Shown here: one piece after another, positions 15,101 through 16,396 of the stretch | Layout of the letters: each line of letters opens with the position of its first letter | Position numbering within the stretch: position 1 is the first letter of the stretch | Translations under genes and position numbers: made by a program | Source: an uncultured Bacteroidales bacterium | GTDB lineage: Bacteria; Bacteroidota; Bacteroidia; Bacteroidales; F082 | Assembly: GCA_937902805.1 (NCBI GenBank) | Contig: CALEMB010000100.1 | Span: 1-16,396, forward strand | Direction: 5' to 3' | DNA: 16,396 nt | The notes under the pieces: model-generated | Database searches by the model: none | Told to the model about the DNA's origin: nothing | The model's input: only the letters and a program-made list of their open reading frames with translations

Positions 15101-16258
15101 TTTGTTTACTTGGGTGCGGTATTCTTCCAAATTCAAGGCTGGAAGGCGGCTGAGCGCCATGTCGGGGATGCTGTCTTCGTTCATGTCGGCGTATGGGTTG
15201 TCGGAACTATAATGATAGTCCCGCAGTTCGAAACCATTGTCGTATCCTTTGAAAAGAAGTGGGAAACCTGGAATTCCAGAGGAACACCAATAGTATTGGC
15301 TACCGACTTCTATGGTGTCGATGCCGCTGAATATCATCACTGCCGCTGGCGGGATGGCCCAGTTGTCGTAGGCGTTTTTGATGTAGCTTTTAATGGTGTT
15401 TGCATCGTTGCCACCACATTCCGTAGTGGACACCACCTTGGTGAGGATGCCTTGCTTGTTGCGGAACTGCCTCAAAGTGTCGGCGTAAGCAAGAATGTCT
15501 TCATCGTCGGGCGAGATGATGAGGTATTCGCAGCCTTCTTCACCGTTTCGAATGGCTTCATTGAGGAGGTCGTAATAATGTGCTTCGGGCAACATGTCGC
15601 TGTTGACGACCAGGTCGCGCAAGATGCCGTCCCAAGCGGAGTTGCGATAACGGGCCTCGCCAAACTGTCCGTTGCCGCCTTCAAAATGGACCTCAATGTC
15701 CATGTCGTAGATGACTTCCAAGGTTTTCTTGACTGGGTTGTAGCGGAATGGTGTTACGCTGAGCATTACCACGTCGAGGTCTCGGATTTGGGTGGTTTGG
15801 ACGATGGCAACATTTTGGTCTGGGAAATTGGCATCTTTTCCGAAAACACTCATGTTCTTCAGCATTTTTGGCATTCCAACGGCTGCATTCCCTTGCACGG
15901 CAGCGGCGGGAAGCAAGTCGATGCCACGTAACGTCTGGCTTCCATTCTCTTTGACTTCAATGTTGACTATTGCACCTCTCGGGATAGCGATGTAATGGTT
16001 TTCAAAGGGAAGGTTGGGCAAGCCCTCAGCAAAGGAGCCGAAACTACCTTTCAATATGATTTCCTGGCCTTTGGCTTCGCCGTTGTCGATGGTGGCAATG
16101 CCGATTTCAGGGATCGCATAACGCAACGAGAGTCCTGTAACAGAGCTGTTTTCGATGCTTAGGCCTTGGGGCGCGTTACTGCGGAAACGAAAGACCTCTT
16201 GTGCATTCAGAATATTGAATGCTAAAAGAATGCTTAAGAGTGTAAATAACCGTTTCAT
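12122..16258 (-). CDS. Gingipain-like C25 cysteine protease with T9SS sorting domain
   Basis: 1378 residues. Layout: Sec signal MKRLFTLLSILLAFNILNAQ; C25 propeptide-type region to about 235; catalytic domain about 240-620, opening EYLIISPDDEDILAYADTLR; Ig-like part about 660-745; a second beta domain after DQGGNGQLDYGEYANIDV (near 770); a MAM-like domain about 980-1105; a PKD/Ig-like repeat about 1118-1185 (AGNDRIVCNE...VRWTTDGDGRF); and a type A T9SS sorting domain about 1292-1378 (FDLFPNPTDGKVNL...SGLYIITL). The catalytic pair is probably H512 (YRDHSSYDLW) and C544 (LSIGCDAALY), 32 apart, close to the 33 of RgpB and Kgp. The usual GHG around the histidine is DHS here. The product should cross the outer membrane by T9SS and be surface-anchored or released. 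Cleavage specificity cannot be told. Confidence 0.9.
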   Translation of the reverse strand: MKRLFTLLSILLAFNILNAQEVFRFRSNAPQGLSIENSSVTGLSLRYAIPEIGIATIDNGEAKGQEIILKGSFGSFAEGLPNLPFENHYIAIPRGAIVNIEVKENGSQTLRGIDLLPAAAVQGNAAVGMPKMLKNMSVFGKDANFPDQNVAIVQTTQIRDLDVVMLSVTPFRYNPVKKTLEVIYDMDIEVHFEGGNGQFGEARYRNSAWDGILRDLVVNSDMLPEAHYYDLLNEAIRNGEEGCEYLIISPDDEDILAYADTLRQFRNKQGILTKVVSTTECGGNDANTIKSYIKNAYDNWAIPPAAVMIFSGIDTIEVGSQYYWCSSGIPGFPLLFKGYDNGFELRDYHYSSDNPYADMNEDSIPDMALSRLPALNLEEYRTQVNKLIQYETDPPTRPDYYNKPIITSSYEENKWFLITSQSVNGFYRNKLGLQPKNFYMLYEYTSDEILPPETAWSSAYNTDAVVDYFGPNGQNYIAQRPDTLNSWRYMFDYSYLVDALNESAFLTLYRDHSSYDLWCSPWMENNVVKTLTNTDPSFLLSIGCDAALYSDLIFYEFSEGYWSMGEHPMIYEFCKAKVGALGGIGATTVTHSHFNDILTWGIIDNFWPSYMPNMGTMTQPDFTRPAYALIAGKLFLNQHAFLPNWWPIKITTTQNVFHYLGETYLNLYTEVPQQMAVDASPFSNSPIQYTMTAEEGANICLSHGGEIIAVVQATGQPQEIALPNLPIGERFVVTATKQNRFRYEQTVMVISDQLPFVFVQNADIKDQGGNGQLDYGEYANIDVTLNNHSEIASESGEITLHCESPYVEIVQGTTHYPQMAANATLHIANAFRIKLSNDVPDQANIQLMARFNENENTHEDDIAVTANAPVISIAPEFWHKSADGEPSTHITTEGASSIVFSVKNTGHSSAELLQASLGIKAPFVEVMNVLHSEEIMPNEEKDFTFELNTTPNDITGAWLQAHLDIQYGEHHAYLDTIVQYGGIFENFENDALNPYFRWTNTGNAWEYCTEAPYEGQRCLVSTADTTNYSLLKARLKNHYVKHNCKISFYYQTGYEDVLQFYTMNQEESKGFSNTEWKYGEVLYNGTDMQMNWRYQLSDINSVQAKLDNICFPPMPTAIASAGNDRIVCNEAPIDLGDAYAYYCDSVRWTTDGDGRFEDDAVVNTMYIPGSQDISNGRVTLTLTAYSNETITHSVVIQFADEISLGSIIGDSVVNKYESHVSHYSVDRQEGIHYIWQLAPAEAGTIFDQGNEIDILWNLTDGDAEATLSVTADNGCTMEPVTKNISLIGYSIPKWATTNFDLFPNPTDGKVNLIIGEALQGKSVVEVYNLLGERMMEKNISNLQKGETCTLDLNHLVSGLYIITLRSENGCCSKKVSVW

Positions 16259-16283
16259 AACTGAAAAAGTTTAGTTTATGTCG

Positions 16284-16313
16284 CAAAAGTACAAAATAGA
16301 AAAAATCTGTCAA
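16284..16313 (-). promoter_or_regulatory. Promoter of the C25 protease gene
   Basis: On the minus strand, TACTTTTG (16291-16284) is the -7 box and TTG (16313-16311) the -33 element, spacing 19 bases. The leader is about 20 bases. The -33 element lies inside the inverted repeat 16300-16331. Confidence 0.6.
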
Positions 16314-16331
16314 GGTTTTGACAGATTTTTT
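16300..16331. terminator. Bidirectional hairpin overlapping the protease promoter
   Basis: Arms AAAAAATCTGTCAA (16300-16313) and TTGACAGATTTTTT (16318-16331) are perfect over 14 bp with loop GGTT, giving a stem flanked by A- and T-runs on both strands. It would stop minus-strand transcription arriving from beyond the window; it could instead be an operator, since it contains the -33 element. Confidence 0.55.
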
Positions 16332-16396
16332 TTAGAAATTTTTGGCGTATAGGTCAAAATGCAGGCTGAAAAAAAACGAGTTGTAGTTCAATGGGT

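Noticed and set aside
16370..16396. Sequence GTTGTAGTTCAATGGGT resembling the 5' end of a tRNA (D-arm)
   Set aside because: It runs off the window, so the D-stem, anticodon and acceptor pairing cannot be tested. The flanking sequence to the right would settle it: a complete cloverleaf would support a tRNA.

Overview
The window looks like chromosomal DNA from a member of the Bacteroidota, most likely Bacteroidales. Three things point there. First, several genes are preceded by the Bacteroidetes-type -7 box TAnnTTTG, and none has a clear Shine-Dalgarno sequence. Second, a very large secreted cysteine protease of the gingipain (C25) family ends in a type IX secretion sorting domain. Third, there is a DUF4919-type secreted protein and a GH20 lipoprotein of Bacteroidetes style. 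The species cannot be named from the sequence. All genes except the GH20 gene are on the minus strand.

Layout, left to right. 1-276 holds no intact gene but has coding-like fragments in different minus-strand frames, perhaps a decayed gene. 277-789 (-) is a small single-HKD phospholipase D-like protein, divergent from a GH20 beta-hexosaminidase lipoprotein at 899-2713 (+). 2730-3611 (-) is a Fic AMPylase with its own N-terminal helix-turn-helix and an operator-rich promoter. 3727-3984 (-) is a small acidic hypothetical protein, directly downstream of a full-length MsbA-like ABC exporter (3993-5825, -). 5832-6413 (-) appears to be a DUF1016/YhcG-type nuclease gene that has lost its middle: the N-terminal domain and a possible C-terminal tail remain. 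6478-7188 (-) is a secreted DUF4919-like protein, followed in transcription by nothing obvious and preceded by purB (7204-8550, -). 8551-8830 is an intergenic region with a 92-bp nested-hairpin repeat and a long inverted repeat. 8831-10549 (-) is a large secreted protein of unknown function. 10646-10972 (-) is a small membrane protein, apparently cotranscribed with class II fructose-bisphosphate aldolase (10976-11983, -). 12122-16258 (-) is the C25/T9SS protease.

These genes do not form one pathway. Housekeeping genes (purB, fba, the ABC exporter) are interspersed with secreted or surface-associated functions (GH20, C25 protease, two secreted unknowns) and with accessory genes (Fic, broken DUF1016). 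The most notable signals are non-coding: (i) two perfect inverted operators plus a half site around the Fic promoter, one lying between the -33 and -7 boxes; (ii) a 28-bp palindromic segment inside the DUF1016 coding region repeated (27/28) just upstream of its start; (iii) a 92-bp repeat in the purB leader that folds into a gap-free four-way junction; (iv) two related inverted repeats that each sit at a gene boundary and carry a -7 box, as if terminator and promoter were one element. I found no CRISPR array, rRNA, complete tRNA, insertion sequence or clear defence island.
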